Below are positions 43,394 to 53,090 of a DNA stretch of 64,000 nt, piece by piece. A program made the position numbers and the translations under genes. Each line of letters starts with the position of its first letter. Within the stretch, counting starts at the first letter, position 1. The notes under the pieces were generated by a model. The model was not told where the DNA came from. It did not search any database and saw only the letters and a program-made list of their open reading frames with translations. Source of the DNA: Paraburkholderia megapolitana (GTDB lineage Bacteria > Pseudomonadota > Gammaproteobacteria > Burkholderiales > Burkholderiaceae); the NCBI RefSeq assembly GCF_007556815.1, contig NZ_CP041743.1:1612001-1676000 (forward strand). The letters run 5' to 3'.

Positions 43394-44809
43394 ATGCCGC
43401 TTGCCTTAGGCGCCTTCATTGTTCCGCTGATCGTCGCGTGCGCGATGTTCATGGAGAGTGTCGACTCCACGGTGCTGGTCACGTCGCTGCCGGCGCTCGC
43501 GCGATCTCTCGGCCACGATCCGATTACGATGAAGCTCGCGATCACGGCCTACGTGATTGGACTCGGTGTGTTCATTCCGGTGTGCGGCTGGGTGGCCGAC
43601 CGTTTTGGTTCGCGTACGGTGTTTCGTACCGCGATCGGTATTTTTATCGCCGGCTCGCTGCTGTGCGCTGCGTCGACCTCGCTCGGCATGTTCATCTTTG
43701 CGCGCTTTGTGCAGGGTATCGGCGGCGCGATGATGGTGCCGGTCGGGCGCATCATCATCTTCCGCTCCGTGCCGAAGTCGGATTTCCTTCGTGCGGTCAA
43801 CTATCTGACGATACCTGCGTTGCTCGGTCCGGTGATCGGGCCGCCGCTCGGTGGTTTCATCACCACCTATCTGCACTGGCGACTGATTTTCTTCATCAAC
43901 ATTCCGATCGGCGTGCTCGGCATCTGGCTCGCGAACCGGCACATCGCGAACGTGCGCGAAGCGCATCCTGGGCGACTCGACTGGTTTGGCTTTGTGTTGT
44001 CCGCGGGGGGGGCGTCGCTGTTCATGCTGGGGTTGTCGCTGGTAGGCGGCGAACTGGTGTCGAATTCGCGTTCGATCGCGATGTGCGTGGCCGGCGGTGT
44101 GTTGCTCGTCGCGTACTGGTGGTACGCGCAGCATGCCGTGCGACCGGTGCTCGATCTGAGCCTGTTGCGCATTCCGAGTTTCAACGCGAGTGTGCTCGGC
44201 GGTTCGCTGTTTCGTATCGGCCTCGGCGCGGTGCCGTTTCTGCTGCCGCTCGCGTTGCAGGAAGGACTCGGGATGAGCGCGTTCAAGTCGGGTTCGATTA
44301 CCTGCGCGTCGGCGTTCGGTTCGATGTTCATGAAGACGGTCGCTTCGCGCGTGTTGCGCCGCTACGGCTTTCGAACAGTGCTGATGTACAACGCGGTGTT
44401 CGCAGGTGCTGCGATTGCCGTGTACGGGCTGTTCTTTCCCGGCACGCCGCACTGGGTGATCTGGATTGTGGTGCTGCTGGGCGGCTTCTTTCCGTCGCTG
44501 CAGTTCACGAGCCTTAACACGCTGGCGTATGCGGATATTCCGGGCGCCGACGTCGGACGCGCGACGAGCGTTGCAAGTGTCGTCCAGCAGATTTCGCTGG
44601 GGCTCGGCGTGACGATCGCCGGGCTCGTGCTGCAACTGTCGCGCGATCTGCAGGGGCATACGACGGTTGCATGGTCCGACTTCTGGCCGGCGTTCCTTGT
44701 GGTCAGTCTGTTCTCGCTCGCATCGATTCCAGTCACCGCGAAGCTGCCGCTCGGTGCCGGCGACGAGATCGCGCGCGGTAGCCGCGGTAGCAGCAGTACA
44801 GCGCATTAG
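43394..44809 (+). CDS. MFS transporter, DHA2-type (14-TM drug/proton antiporter group)
   Basis: Membrane transporter of 471 residues with about 14 membrane segments. The motif-C-like and D-like features MESVDSTVLVTSLPALARSL and GWVADRFGSRTVFR mark the DHA2 family, typically drug or metabolite exporters driven by protons. HWRLIFFINIPIGVLGIWLA is also diagnostic. It lies 100 bases after the nucleotidyltransferase in the same direction, without a terminator between. It may therefore be co-transcribed, but a link to the head-group pathway is only positional. It converges on the diguanylate cyclase gene. Confidence 0.88.
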   Translation: MPLALGAFIVPLIVACAMFMESVDSTVLVTSLPALARSLGHDPITMKLAITAYVIGLGVFIPVCGWVADRFGSRTVFRTAIGIFIAGSLLCAASTSLGMFIFARFVQGIGGAMMVPVGRIIIFRSVPKSDFLRAVNYLTIPALLGPVIGPPLGGFITTYLHWRLIFFINIPIGVLGIWLANRHIANVREAHPGRLDWFGFVLSAGGASLFMLGLSLVGGELVSNSRSIAMCVAGGVLLVAYWWYAQHAVRPVLDLSLLRIPSFNASVLGGSLFRIGLGAVPFLLPLALQEGLGMSAFKSGSITCASAFGSMFMKTVASRVLRRYGFRTVLMYNAVFAGAAIAVYGLFFPGTPHWVIWIVVLLGGFFPSLQFTSLNTLAYADIPGADVGRATSVASVVQQISLGLGVTIAGLVLQLSRDLQGHTTVAWSDFWPAFLVVSLFSLASIPVTAKLPLGAGDEIARGSRGSSSTAH

Positions 44810-44811
44810 TG

Positions 44812-44867
44812 GTAGCGTGTCCGCAGGACGGGGCGGCCGATCCGGACACAGCCGCAGGCGACGCTAC
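44812..44867. terminator. nested hairpin between convergent MFS and GGDEF genes
   Basis: Outer stem GTAGCGT/ACGCTAC and inner stem GTGTCCG/CGGACAC overlap the stop of the diguanylate cyclase. There is no T-tract, so it may act as a transcription barrier or mRNA-end structure rather than a classic terminator. Confidence 0.3.
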
Positions 44868-46408
44868 ACCGATCCCATCCCGAGAAAATCATCCTGCGCA
44901 ATCGATTCGATCCGGTTGCGTCCGCGTTCCTTCGCACGATAGAGCGCCTGGTCCGCTGCTTCGACGAGTTGATGCGCGGTGCCCGTGCCTGTCGAGCGAA
45001 ACACCGCGATACCGACGCTGATCGTCACGAAATCGCCAAACGACGGTTCGTTCGGAATGCGGATCGCCCTGACGTCGGCCAGCATGTGCTCGGCCACGAT
45101 GCGTGCACCGTTCTCGTCGGTGGCCGGCAGGATCGCCGCGAACTCTTCGCCGCCATAGCGCGCGAGCAGGTCGCCGCTGCGCGGCAGCGCCGCTTGCAAC
45201 GCGCTTGCCACCGCGACGAGGCAGCGGTCGCCCGCCGGATGACCGTAGCGATCGTTGAGCTTCTTGAAGTGATCGATATCGATCAGGAGCAGGCCGAGCG
45301 GCAGTTGGGTGCGCGCAGCGCGGCTCCATTCGAGCGTTAGCGTTTGATCGAAGCATCGACGGTTCGCGGTATGCGTCAACGCGTCGGTGAGCACCATCTC
45401 TTCGAGGCGGTCCGTGGCATCCCGCAACTCCTGCTGGGTCAGGATGAGCCGGCTTTGCAGGGACGTCGTTCGTATCGTGTAGACGATCAGCGCGGTGAGA
45501 ATGCCGATTGCGCCGACAAGGTAATGATCGCGTATCAGCAGGATGCTTAACGCAAGCAGCGCAAGCGTATAGAAAATCGGGCTGCCGTTTTCGATGACGA
45601 CGGCAAGCGGGCGTTTCGCCGCCGCGACGTCGGCTTCGATGCGCGGCCCAGGATCGATCACGCATGCAATACCGAGCAGAAGAAACGGCACATCGACGAT
45701 GACGTCGAGCACGACGTGGATGCTGGAAATGGCAGCCCAATAGTTGTACACGCCCGCGGTGAGCGCGTAGACCCAAAGATAGCCGCACAGGATCGCGTAG
45801 AACCTGCGGTCGTGGCCGCGCGGCTGGGCGAGAAGACGCAAGGTCGCTGCCGTGGCGAGAACGACGTTCTCGATGTTGTAGGTGAGTACGAGGGTCGGCA
45901 CCGAGATCGGGTCGAGCACATGATCCGAAAACGGTGCGACGGAAAAGATCGCGATATAGGCGAGATAACCGGTCAACACCGCCTGGATGGTGTCCATCCA
46001 CACAAGCAATGGGAGCTGCTGTTCGTTCGAAACGAATGAAATGGCGAGGAGTACGGGGACGCCATAGATGAAGAAACTGAAATCGGAGAACCACGCGACG
46101 GTCTGCGGCGTCTGCTGGACCAGATCTTCCCACGCGTTGAGTGTCACGCCGCACGTCCACAGCAACAGGCCTGCGCCAAGCAATACCCACGGTGTGCGCG
46201 ACTTGCGCGGCTCGATGCGGGCGCGCCAGCCGCAGGCGGCCAGCGCCAGCGCCGGCGCAAGAATCAGAAAAGGGTAGCTGACCTGCATCGCCGACGCTGG
46301 AAACACGACGACGCATAGCGCATGCGCGCCGAGAAACGACACAGCGAACAACGCAAGATGGAGCGGCTTTGGCGAACGACGCAAGGTTTCACCCCAGGAC
46401 TCGAGCAA
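44864..46408 (-). CDS. membrane-bound diguanylate cyclase (GGDEF)
   Basis: c-di-GMP synthase of 514 residues. The N-terminal half is about ten membrane segments, resembling a sensory module. The C-terminal GGDEF domain is complete: ANRRCFDQTL, DIDHFKKLNDRYGHPAGD, and the active-site loop RYGGEEF. The allosteric I-site RSGD lies at the usual distance before it, so product inhibition is expected. No EAL domain. The start is TTG at 46408; two ATG codons upstream are out of frame, so the start is uncertain. The membrane part suggests response to a lipid or small ligand, not identified. It is divergent from the amidase gene. Confidence 0.9.
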   Translation of the reverse strand: MLESWGETLRRSPKPLHLALFAVSFLGAHALCVVVFPASAMQVSYPFLILAPALALAACGWRARIEPRKSRTPWVLLGAGLLLWTCGVTLNAWEDLVQQTPQTVAWFSDFSFFIYGVPVLLAISFVSNEQQLPLLVWMDTIQAVLTGYLAYIAIFSVAPFSDHVLDPISVPTLVLTYNIENVVLATAATLRLLAQPRGHDRRFYAILCGYLWVYALTAGVYNYWAAISSIHVVLDVIVDVPFLLLGIACVIDPGPRIEADVAAAKRPLAVVIENGSPIFYTLALLALSILLIRDHYLVGAIGILTALIVYTIRTTSLQSRLILTQQELRDATDRLEEMVLTDALTHTANRRCFDQTLTLEWSRAARTQLPLGLLLIDIDHFKKLNDRYGHPAGDRCLVAVASALQAALPRSGDLLARYGGEEFAAILPATDENGARIVAEHMLADVRAIRIPNEPSFGDFVTISVGIAVFRSTGTGTAHQLVEAADQALYRAKERGRNRIESIAQDDFLGMGSV

Positions 46409-46612
46409 GGCAGGTGAAAGCCATCATGAAGCCGGATGGCGCTTCGGTTTCTCTGCTTCGGTTTTTCTTGTAGATGCCGGCAATCTCGACATATCTTAGC
46501 TTACGACGTACGAAGCACGGCCTGAGGGCGATCGAACGTGTCTTTGCATCCTCGATCACCGGATGGATTTTGACAGCCGATAATTGCGTCCCATCTGAAA
46601 CCAGGAGTGTTC

Positions 46613-48163
46613 ATGCAACGACGCCGTTTCTCCGCTTCGCTGGGTCTTCTCGCCGCGGCTGTATCGACAGGAAACCTGCCGGCCGGTGCTGCGCCGCGTG
46701 CGCAGGGTTCGAGCGCGACAGCGGCCGTTGCACTGCGGCATTACCTGGCGCGAATCGCCGAACTCGATCGCGGTGGCCCGCAATTGCGCAGCATCATCGA
46801 ACTCAATCCCGATGCAGCGACGATTGCCCGTACGCTCGATGCGCAACGTCGCGCGGGACACGTACGTGGGCCGCTGCACGGCAGCATCGTCGTCGTGAAG
46901 GACAACATCGCCACGGGCGATCGCATGTCGACAAGCGCCGGTTCGCTCGCGCTAGACGGCGTGCGCGCCACGCGCGACGCCTCGTTGATTGGCCGTCTGC
47001 GCGAAGCGGGCGTCGTAATTGCGGGCAAGACGAACCTGAGTGAATGGGCGAACCTGCGCTCGACGCGCTCCACAAGTGGATGGAGCGCACGCGGTGGCCT
47101 CACGCGTAACCCGTATGCGCTCGATCGCAATACGAGCGGCTCGAGTTCGGGTTCGGCGGTGGCTGTTGCCGCCGGTCTTGCCGACATGGCGGTCGGCACT
47201 GAGACCGATGGCTCGATCGTGTCGCCTTCATCGATCAATGGTGTGGTCGGGCTCAAACCGACCGTCGGCCGCGTGAGCCGCGACGGCATCATACCGATCT
47301 CGCACACACAGGACACAGCAGGGCCGATTGCGCGCACCGTCACCGATGTTGCGCGACTGCTTGCCGCGATGGCCGGTACCGATCCGCTCGATCCCGCCAC
47401 ACAGCATGCACCGGCTCCCGATAACTATCTGGCTGCACTCGATCCGCACGCACTACGCGGCGCGCGTATCGGCGTCGCCCGCAATTTCTTCACGGGCCAT
47501 GACGAAATCGACCAGCAGATCGAACGTGCGCTCGCGAAACTCGTTGCACTCGGAGCCGTTCTTGTCGATCCGGTCGATCTGCCCAAGGTGAGCTACGGCG
47601 ATGCCGAGCAGGCGGTGCTGCTGCATGAGTTCAAGCACGATCTGCCGTTATGGCTCAAGACGTTTGCGCCACATGCGCCGATACGTAACCTCGCCGACCT
47701 GATTGCATTCAACGACGCACATCGCAAGCAGGAAATGCCGTACTTCGGCCAGGAGCAGCTGACGCAGGCTCAGGCGCTCGGCGGGCTCGATAGCGATGTC
47801 TACCTGAAAGCGCTCGCCACATGCCGCAAGGCCGCGCGCGATGACGGAATGGATCGTGTGTTACGTGAACACAAGCTCGATGCGATTGTCGCGCCAACCG
47901 GTGGGACAGCGTGGCTGACCGATTTTATTAACGGCGACAGCGGCAGCGATGGATTTTCGACGCCGGCTGCCGTTGCCGGCTATCCGCATCTGACCGTACC
48001 TGCAGGTCTAGTGCGCGGTTTGCCGATTGGTCTGTCGTTTGTCGGTCCCGCGTGGAGCGAAGCACGACTGCTCGCGCTCGGCTACGCATTCGAGCAGGCG
48101 ACGCAGTGGCGTCGCGAGCCGAGCTTCCAGACGCGCACGGCGATACCGCCGTTGACGAGTTGA
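46613..48163 (+). CDS. amidase-signature family enzyme, exported
   Basis: Amidase of 516 residues. The Ser-cisSer-Lys triad region is present: Lys in VVKDNIATGD, the serines in NTSGSSSGSAVAVAAG, then VGTETDGSIVSPSS. The N-terminus MQRRRFSASLGLLAAAVSTG resembles a Tat or Sec signal (RRRF), so the enzyme is likely periplasmic. AGGAG at good distance supports the ATG at 46613. Substrate unknown; family members hydrolyse small amides or peptide amides. It is followed by the gamma-glutamyltransferase in the same direction with a 153-base gap. Confidence 0.85.
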   Translation: MQRRRFSASLGLLAAAVSTGNLPAGAAPRAQGSSATAAVALRHYLARIAELDRGGPQLRSIIELNPDAATIARTLDAQRRAGHVRGPLHGSIVVVKDNIATGDRMSTSAGSLALDGVRATRDASLIGRLREAGVVIAGKTNLSEWANLRSTRSTSGWSARGGLTRNPYALDRNTSGSSSGSAVAVAAGLADMAVGTETDGSIVSPSSINGVVGLKPTVGRVSRDGIIPISHTQDTAGPIARTVTDVARLLAAMAGTDPLDPATQHAPAPDNYLAALDPHALRGARIGVARNFFTGHDEIDQQIERALAKLVALGAVLVDPVDLPKVSYGDAEQAVLLHEFKHDLPLWLKTFAPHAPIRNLADLIAFNDAHRKQEMPYFGQEQLTQAQALGGLDSDVYLKALATCRKAARDDGMDRVLREHKLDAIVAPTGGTAWLTDFINGDSGSDGFSTPAAVAGYPHLTVPAGLVRGLPIGLSFVGPAWSEARLLALGYAFEQATQWRREPSFQTRTAIPPLTS

Positions 48164-48316
48164 TGTATCTGCGGACGGCAAGATCACGACACGCTGCGTG
48201 CGGAATTGCCGCACGCACTCAGGGCTTCCAGCGGCTTCGCAAACAGGCAATTGGCATGTTATAAGCCCAAGACAGACTTTTCATGCCAACAGAGGAACTG
48301 TCATGGGGGACACCCA

Positions 48317-50050
48317 ATGAAATTATTTGCAAGAGCCAGACTGTCTGCAGCCGCGCTCGCCACTGTCACACTCGTTACCGTTTCCGCTGGTTTCGTCGAA
48401 ACCGCGCCGGCTTATGCCAGGGCGCCTTCGAAGCCGCAACCCGCCATTCTCAATGCGTCGGCCGTCGCGGTCTCGGACAAGTACGCTGCCGATGCGGCCG
48501 AACAGATTTTCAACGAAGGCGGTAACGCCGTCGATGCCGCCGTCGCAATCGCATTCTCGCTCGCGGTGACATACCCCGAAGCGGGCAACATCGGCGGTGG
48601 CGGTTTCATGACGCTGTATGTCGACGGCAAACCGTACTTCATGGACTATCGCGAACGTGCGCCGCTCGCCGCGACGAAGAACATGTACCTCGACGATCAG
48701 GGCAACGTCATCAAGGGCAAGAGTCTGTTCGGCTATTACGCGGTCGGCGTACCGGGTACCGTGGCCGGCATGTCGGAAGTACAGCACCGCTTCGGCAAGC
48801 TGACCTGGAAGCAGGTTCTCGCGCCCGCAATCAAGTACGCGCGCGATGGCTTCGTAGTCGACGAAGCGCTGGCAAGTCGCCGCGAGGAAGCGGCGAAGGA
48901 CTTCGCAGGCAAGACGAACTTCGACACGTACTTCGGCGCGATGAAGGCGGGCACGACGTTCAAGCAGCCCGATCTCGCCGCCGTGCTGACACGTATCGCG
49001 AACCAGGGTGCGAAAGATTTCTACCAGGGCAAGACGGCTGACCTGATCGCCGCATCGATGCGCGGTCATGGCCTCATCACGAAGCAGGATTTGCAGCAGT
49101 ACAAGGCCGTGTGGCGTCAGCCGGTGCTGGGCACATGGAACGGCTATGACGTGATCACCGCGCCGCCTCCGAGCTCCGGCGGTATCGGTCTGCTGCAACT
49201 GCTGCAGATGAAGGCCGACCTCGCGCCGGACTTCAAGGACGTCGCACTGAATTCACCACAATACGTGCACCTGATCGCGGAAATCGAGAAGCGCGTGTTT
49301 GCCGATCGCGCGCAGTATCTCGGCGATCCGGACTTCTACAAGGTGCCGGTTGCGCAACTCACCGATCCTGCGTACATCGCGAAGCGTGCGGCCGAAGTGA
49401 ATCCGAATCAGCCGTCCGATACGAAGAGCGTCCAGCCTGGCCTCGGCACGTCGATGCCGGAGAAAGCGGAGACCACGCACTTCTCGGTGGTCGACAAGTG
49501 GGGCAATGCGGTGTCGAACACGTACACGCTCAACGGCTGGTTTGGTTCGGGCGTTGTCGCTGAAGGCACGGGTATCGTGCTGAACGACGAGATGGACGAC
49601 TTCTCCGCGAAGCCGGGTGTGGCGAACATGTTCGGCGTGGTGGGCAGCGATGCGAACTCGATCGAACCGAAGAAGCGTCCGCTGTCGTCGATGACACCGA
49701 CCATCATGACGAAGGACGGCAAGGTGTCGCTCGTGATCGGTACGCCGGGCGGCTCACGCATCTTCACGTCGATCTTCCAGGTGATCAACAACGTGTACGA
49801 CTTCAACATGCCGCTGAAGGAAGCCGTCGCTGCGATGCGTTTCCACCACCAGTTGTTGCCGCCGAACACGATTTTCTGGGAGCCGTACAAGCCGATCGAC
49901 GGCGAGCTCGCGCAGCAGATTGAAGCGAAGGGCTACAACCTGAAAGGCCAGGACTTCAGCGGCGATATTCAGGCGATCAAGATCAATGGCGATACGCCGG
50001 ATGCAGCGGCTGACCCGCGTGGTCGTGGCGTGACGCGGTTGATTCCGTAA
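48317..50050 (+). CDS. ggt: gamma-glutamyltransferase precursor
   Basis: Periplasmic Ntn-hydrolase of 577 residues that cleaves gamma-glutamyl bonds of glutathione and related peptides. The signal peptide covers about 1-35 (LSAAALATVTLVTVSAG). The precursor is self-cleaved before Thr386 in EKAETTHFSVVDKWGNAVS, which becomes the nucleophile of the small subunit. The substrate loop SSMTPTIMTKDG and GTPGGSRIFT are as expected. The start at 48317 has a GGGGGA site; upstream residues in frame are not part of the protein. A hairpin terminator follows. With glutathione reductase elsewhere in the window this points to glutathione turnover, but the two are not linked. Confidence 0.93.
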   Translation: MKLFARARLSAAALATVTLVTVSAGFVETAPAYARAPSKPQPAILNASAVAVSDKYAADAAEQIFNEGGNAVDAAVAIAFSLAVTYPEAGNIGGGGFMTLYVDGKPYFMDYRERAPLAATKNMYLDDQGNVIKGKSLFGYYAVGVPGTVAGMSEVQHRFGKLTWKQVLAPAIKYARDGFVVDEALASRREEAAKDFAGKTNFDTYFGAMKAGTTFKQPDLAAVLTRIANQGAKDFYQGKTADLIAASMRGHGLITKQDLQQYKAVWRQPVLGTWNGYDVITAPPPSSGGIGLLQLLQMKADLAPDFKDVALNSPQYVHLIAEIEKRVFADRAQYLGDPDFYKVPVAQLTDPAYIAKRAAEVNPNQPSDTKSVQPGLGTSMPEKAETTHFSVVDKWGNAVSNTYTLNGWFGSGVVAEGTGIVLNDEMDDFSAKPGVANMFGVVGSDANSIEPKKRPLSSMTPTIMTKDGKVSLVIGTPGGSRIFTSIFQVINNVYDFNMPLKEAVAAMRFHHQLLPPNTIFWEPYKPIDGELAQQIEAKGYNLKGQDFSGDIQAIKINGDTPDAAADPRGRGVTRLIP

Positions 50051-50086
50051 CGTCTATAACGCGCGTCTGAGCGTTCAATAGACAAC

Positions 50087-50119
50087 GGCGTTCCGCAGTG
50101 ATGCGGGACGCCGCTTTTG
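50087..50119 (+). terminator. rho-independent terminator after ggt
   Basis: An 11-base stem GGCGTTCCGCA/TGCGGGACGCC with one wobble pair and loop GTGA is followed by GCTTTTGTTT. It lies 37 bases after the ggt stop. Confidence 0.8.
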
Positions 50120-50151
50120 TTTGGTGCGCAGCTGTCGTTGTCGTCGTCGTA

Positions 50152-51189
50152 TCAGCCTGCCTGTTCGCTCGGCGTCACCGTAAGATCGAGCCGTTGCGCG
50201 CCGCGCAGGATAGTGACCTTCACCGGCCGGTCGATCCGTGATGCGTCGAGCGTGCGCTGCAGACTGTCGACGTCGCCAACCGGCTGCTCATCGATCGCCA
50301 CGATACGGTCGCCGGTATGCAATCCGCCCAGCTCAGCGGGGCTGCCTTTGACCACTTCCATCACATGCACGCCGCTCACCAATGCGAGACTGAAGTAGCG
50401 CTGCACGCGGCGCGAGATTGGTGTCGTCGTGCCGGCCACGCCGATGTACGCGCGCCGCACGCGGCCGTGCGTGAAGATCTGCATGATCACCCACTTCGCA
50501 GTGTCGATCGCGGTCGCGAAGCAGATGGCCTGCGCGCCGGGGATGATCGCCGTATTCACGCCGATCACCTGGCCCGCCGAGTTGATCAACGGGCCGCCGG
50601 AGTTGCCCGGATTTAACGCTGCGTCGGTCTGGATCACGTCGTAGATCATGCGGCCGGAATTCGAGCGCAGCGAGCGGCCGAGCGCGGAGATGACACCGGT
50701 CGTCACCGTCTGCGCGAGGCCGAGCGGATTGCCGACCGCGATCGCGATCTGGCCGACCTGCAGCTTGCTTGATTCGCCGAGATCGACGTGCGGCAATGGT
50801 TCGGCGGAACCGATGCGCAACACCGCGAGATCGCTGCTTGGGTCGTCGCCGACTAGATCCGCGTCGTAGGTGGCGCCTTCGGCGAGCGTTACGCGGATGT
50901 GCGTGGCGCCGTGCACGACATGGCTATTGGTGAGCAGATAACCGTCCGGCGTGAACAGGAAACCCGAACCGGTGCCGCCGCGCGTGCCGCGGCCGTGTGA
51001 ATCGCCGGGCGTGTGCCGCTCGACGGAGATGTAGACGACGGCCTGGCGCACGCGCTCGAGCGCGCCGATGACCGTGCGGGAATAGTGATCGAGCAGGGCG
51101 GTGTCATCGAGCAGATGCGGCGTCGCGGCATCCGGTGCGGCGCCTGCGGCACCCGACAGATCGTCGATAAAACGGGGACGGCTTCCCAT
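50152..51189 (-). CDS. HtrA/DegP-like S1C serine protease with PDZ domain, no signal peptide
   Basis: Trypsin-fold serine protease of 345 residues. Catalytic triad: His90 (LLTNSHVVHGA), Asp120 (DPSSDLAVLRIG), Ser197 (ALNPGNSGGPLI). One C-terminal PDZ domain (about 240-340), with VMEVVKGSPAELGGLHTGDR. The N-terminus (MGSRPRFIDDLSGAAGAAPD) is hydrophilic and I see neither a signal nor a membrane anchor, unlike DegP, DegQ or DegS. It may be cytoplasmic, or the real start may be misplaced, though the frame gives no better one. Activity is otherwise fully supported by motifs. Confidence 0.88.
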   Translation of the reverse strand: MGSRPRFIDDLSGAAGAAPDAATPHLLDDTALLDHYSRTVIGALERVRQAVVYISVERHTPGDSHGRGTRGGTGSGFLFTPDGYLLTNSHVVHGATHIRVTLAEGATYDADLVGDDPSSDLAVLRIGSAEPLPHVDLGESSKLQVGQIAIAVGNPLGLAQTVTTGVISALGRSLRSNSGRMIYDVIQTDAALNPGNSGGPLINSAGQVIGVNTAIIPGAQAICFATAIDTAKWVIMQIFTHGRVRRAYIGVAGTTTPISRRVQRYFSLALVSGVHVMEVVKGSPAELGGLHTGDRIVAIDEQPVGDVDSLQRTLDASRIDRPVKVTILRGAQRLDLTVTPSEQAG

Positions 51190-51262
51190 GGCGAAGCTCC
51201 GGATAAACGGGATCGCAGATGCAGGGTGGTTGGTGGGTTTTCAAGGGTGAGGCTACGGCGCC

Positions 51263-51730
51263 TCAAGCCAGATCCAGTTCCAGAAACTGCGTTCCTGCCA
51301 CGGGGTTGTATACATAGGCCGCAATAGCCTGAAATCCCAGCGATGCATACAGTTGCTGCGCCGCGGCCATGTCCGGCAGCGTATCGAGGCGGATTTTCCG
51401 GTAGCCCGTTTCTTTCGCCACCTGAACGATACGCATCGCGAGTTGCCTTCCAAGCGACTGTCCTCTGCCCGCCGGGCGCACATAGAGGCGTTTCATTTCG
51501 CAGATATCGTTTTCCAGCGGCCGCATGGCCACGCTACCCAGCACTTCACGACCGCTCCACGCAAGCAACACGCGGCCTTCAGGCTCCGCATATTTGCCCG
51601 GAAGATCGGCCAGTTCCGCGGCGAAATTCTGAAAGTCGAGATCGACGGGAAGGCTCGCCGCGTACTCGCGAAAAATCGCGCGAACGGCTTCGAGATGCTC
51701 GGGAAACCGGGCGGCACGAATCTCTGTCAT
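51263..51730 (-). CDS. GNAT family N-acetyltransferase
   Basis: Acetyltransferase of 155 residues. The acetyl-CoA binding motif A is RLYVRPAGRGQSLGRQLAMR, followed by YRKIRLDTLPDMAAAQQLYA and LGFQAIAAY. The start at 51730 (MTEIRAARFPE) overlaps the stop of the upstream small gene (ATGA), so they are coupled. Substrate unknown; the fold acetylates small molecules, peptides or proteins. It is the last of three minus-strand genes headed by the methyltransferase. Confidence 0.85.
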   Translation of the reverse strand: MTEIRAARFPEHLEAVRAIFREYAASLPVDLDFQNFAAELADLPGKYAEPEGRVLLAWSGREVLGSVAMRPLENDICEMKRLYVRPAGRGQSLGRQLAMRIVQVAKETGYRKIRLDTLPDMAAAQQLYASLGFQAIAAYVYNPVAGTQFLELDLA

Positions 51731-52008
51731 CGCCATTGATATGAAGCCGCGCGCACGAACTGCGCACGTGTCTGAGCGGGCAGCCAGGGGAATACGACAT
51801 GCAGCGCGCGCTCGACACACGCGCTGCATTCCTGCAAAGAGGCATCTTGCCAGTAACGCGAGTTGCACGCCTCCGACCAGATATCGCGGATCGTGGCGCG
51901 ATCGCTCGCGGTGAGGTCCGGCTGGGCGATCGTCGATTCGTAGAATGCCCAAGGTTGCGCCCAGTTCGTAAAGGCATCTGCTGCGGCGATCACGGTTGAT
52001 TCGCTCAT
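51727..52008 (-). CDS. small conserved hypothetical protein
   Basis: Ninety-three residues, start at 52008 (MSESTVIAAADAFTNWAQPW). Helical and rich in Trp, Ala and Arg, with three cysteines, two of them close together (LQECSACVERAL). No family recognised. It is coupled to the acetyltransferase by a 4-base overlap and lies 10 bases after the methyltransferase stop, so the three probably form an operon. It could be a partner of either enzyme. Confidence 0.6.
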   Translation of the reverse strand: MSESTVIAAADAFTNWAQPWAFYESTIAQPDLTASDRATIRDIWSEACNSRYWQDASLQECSACVERALHVVFPWLPAQTRAQFVRAASYQWR

Positions 52009-52018
52009 CGCTTGTACT

Positions 52019-52882
52019 TCAGGTCGTCGCAATCAGAAACGCTTCTCCGTTCGCAGGCGGTCTGAACCCATCGGTTCTGCCAGCGAAGTAGCGCTCGATG
52101 AGGTCGGGTGCCGATACGCAGCGTGCCTCGCGGAAACCCGCTTCGCGGGCGAGTGCCAGCATCTCGGGCGGACTGAAAAAGCTGAGAAACGGTGTGCCGG
52201 ACGCGCGTGCGGATTTCTCGACTGCTTTATACGTCGTGCGCTCATCAGGGGCGGCGAGATCGGGGGGCTGCAGGAATGTCATCGCAAGCGTGGAGCCTGG
52301 TGCGAGCATTGCGACCTGCCGCAGGGTGGCCGCGATCGCGTCCTTCGTGAGGTACATCGTGACGCCCGTCGACGCAACCAACGCAGGCCGGCTCGCATCG
52401 AAGCCTTCGGCGGCCAGCCGCTCCCACCACGATGCACCTGCTTCGAAGTCGACCGGTACGAGGTGCAGCCACTCGGGGATGCCGAAACCGAGTTCGATCA
52501 GGCGCTCACGTTTCCACGCCTCTGCGCTGGGCTTATCGACCTCGAATATCTGCAGACGCGATGCGATCTCCGGCCGGCGTTGCGCGAAGGTGTCGAGGCC
52601 GGCGCCGAGTATCACGTACTGAGGGATGCCGCGATCGACCTGTTCGGCGACCAGATCTTCGACGAAGCGTGCGCGCGCCACGATTCCCGCGCGGAAGCCA
52701 CGCGTGCCGTCCGGGTCCATGTCGGGGCGCTGACGCCAGTCATCTCCAGGGGCCGCCAGTTGCAGGCCGAGTTCGTCTTCGATCACGTGCGGCGGCGCAT
52801 CGGCCTGGACGTGCAAAGCGCGCCATAGCGCAACGCGTACCGCCGTAGTGTCGGCGGCCGTTGTCTGCTTGTCGTCTTGCAT
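52019..52882 (-). CDS. SAM-dependent methyltransferase, TIGR00027/leucine carboxyl methyltransferase-like
   Basis: Methyltransferase of 287 residues. The SAM-binding motif is QYVILGAGLDTFAQRRPE, followed by FEVDKPSAEAWKRERL and STGVTMYLTKDAI, typical of the LCM-like group. Family substrates are mostly unknown and may be carboxylates or small metabolites. It heads a three-gene minus-strand set with the small protein and the acetyltransferase. The upstream 208 bases hold AT-rich sequence, including a CTAGCTAGC run at 52978-52986, and could carry its promoter. Confidence 0.88.
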   Translation of the reverse strand: MQDDKQTTAADTTAVRVALWRALHVQADAPPHVIEDELGLQLAAPGDDWRQRPDMDPDGTRGFRAGIVARARFVEDLVAEQVDRGIPQYVILGAGLDTFAQRRPEIASRLQIFEVDKPSAEAWKRERLIELGFGIPEWLHLVPVDFEAGASWWERLAAEGFDASRPALVASTGVTMYLTKDAIAATLRQVAMLAPGSTLAMTFLQPPDLAAPDERTTYKAVEKSARASGTPFLSFFSPPEMLALAREAGFREARCVSAPDLIERYFAGRTDGFRPPANGEAFLIATT

Positions 52883-53090
52883 GATGTGCGGTTTCCTTTC
52901 GGATGGATCCGGGTTGGCTCATCTTCGCTAGAGAGACGAAGCCTTCAGTCGTCTTCATCACCCATGAAAGCTACTATGCTAGCTAGCAATCGAGTAAATT
53001 ATCAACCGGTCGTTTCGTAGGGCGCCGGGGCGTCTGAACGCGTGCCCGACGGAATTCAATATCGACTGATATTCACCACGACGGACTGCC

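Noticed and set aside
44812..44867. Strong bidirectional terminator between convergent genes
   Set aside because: The nested stems are real, but there is no T-tract on either strand and the structure overlaps a stop codon, so only a low-confidence hairpin is reported.
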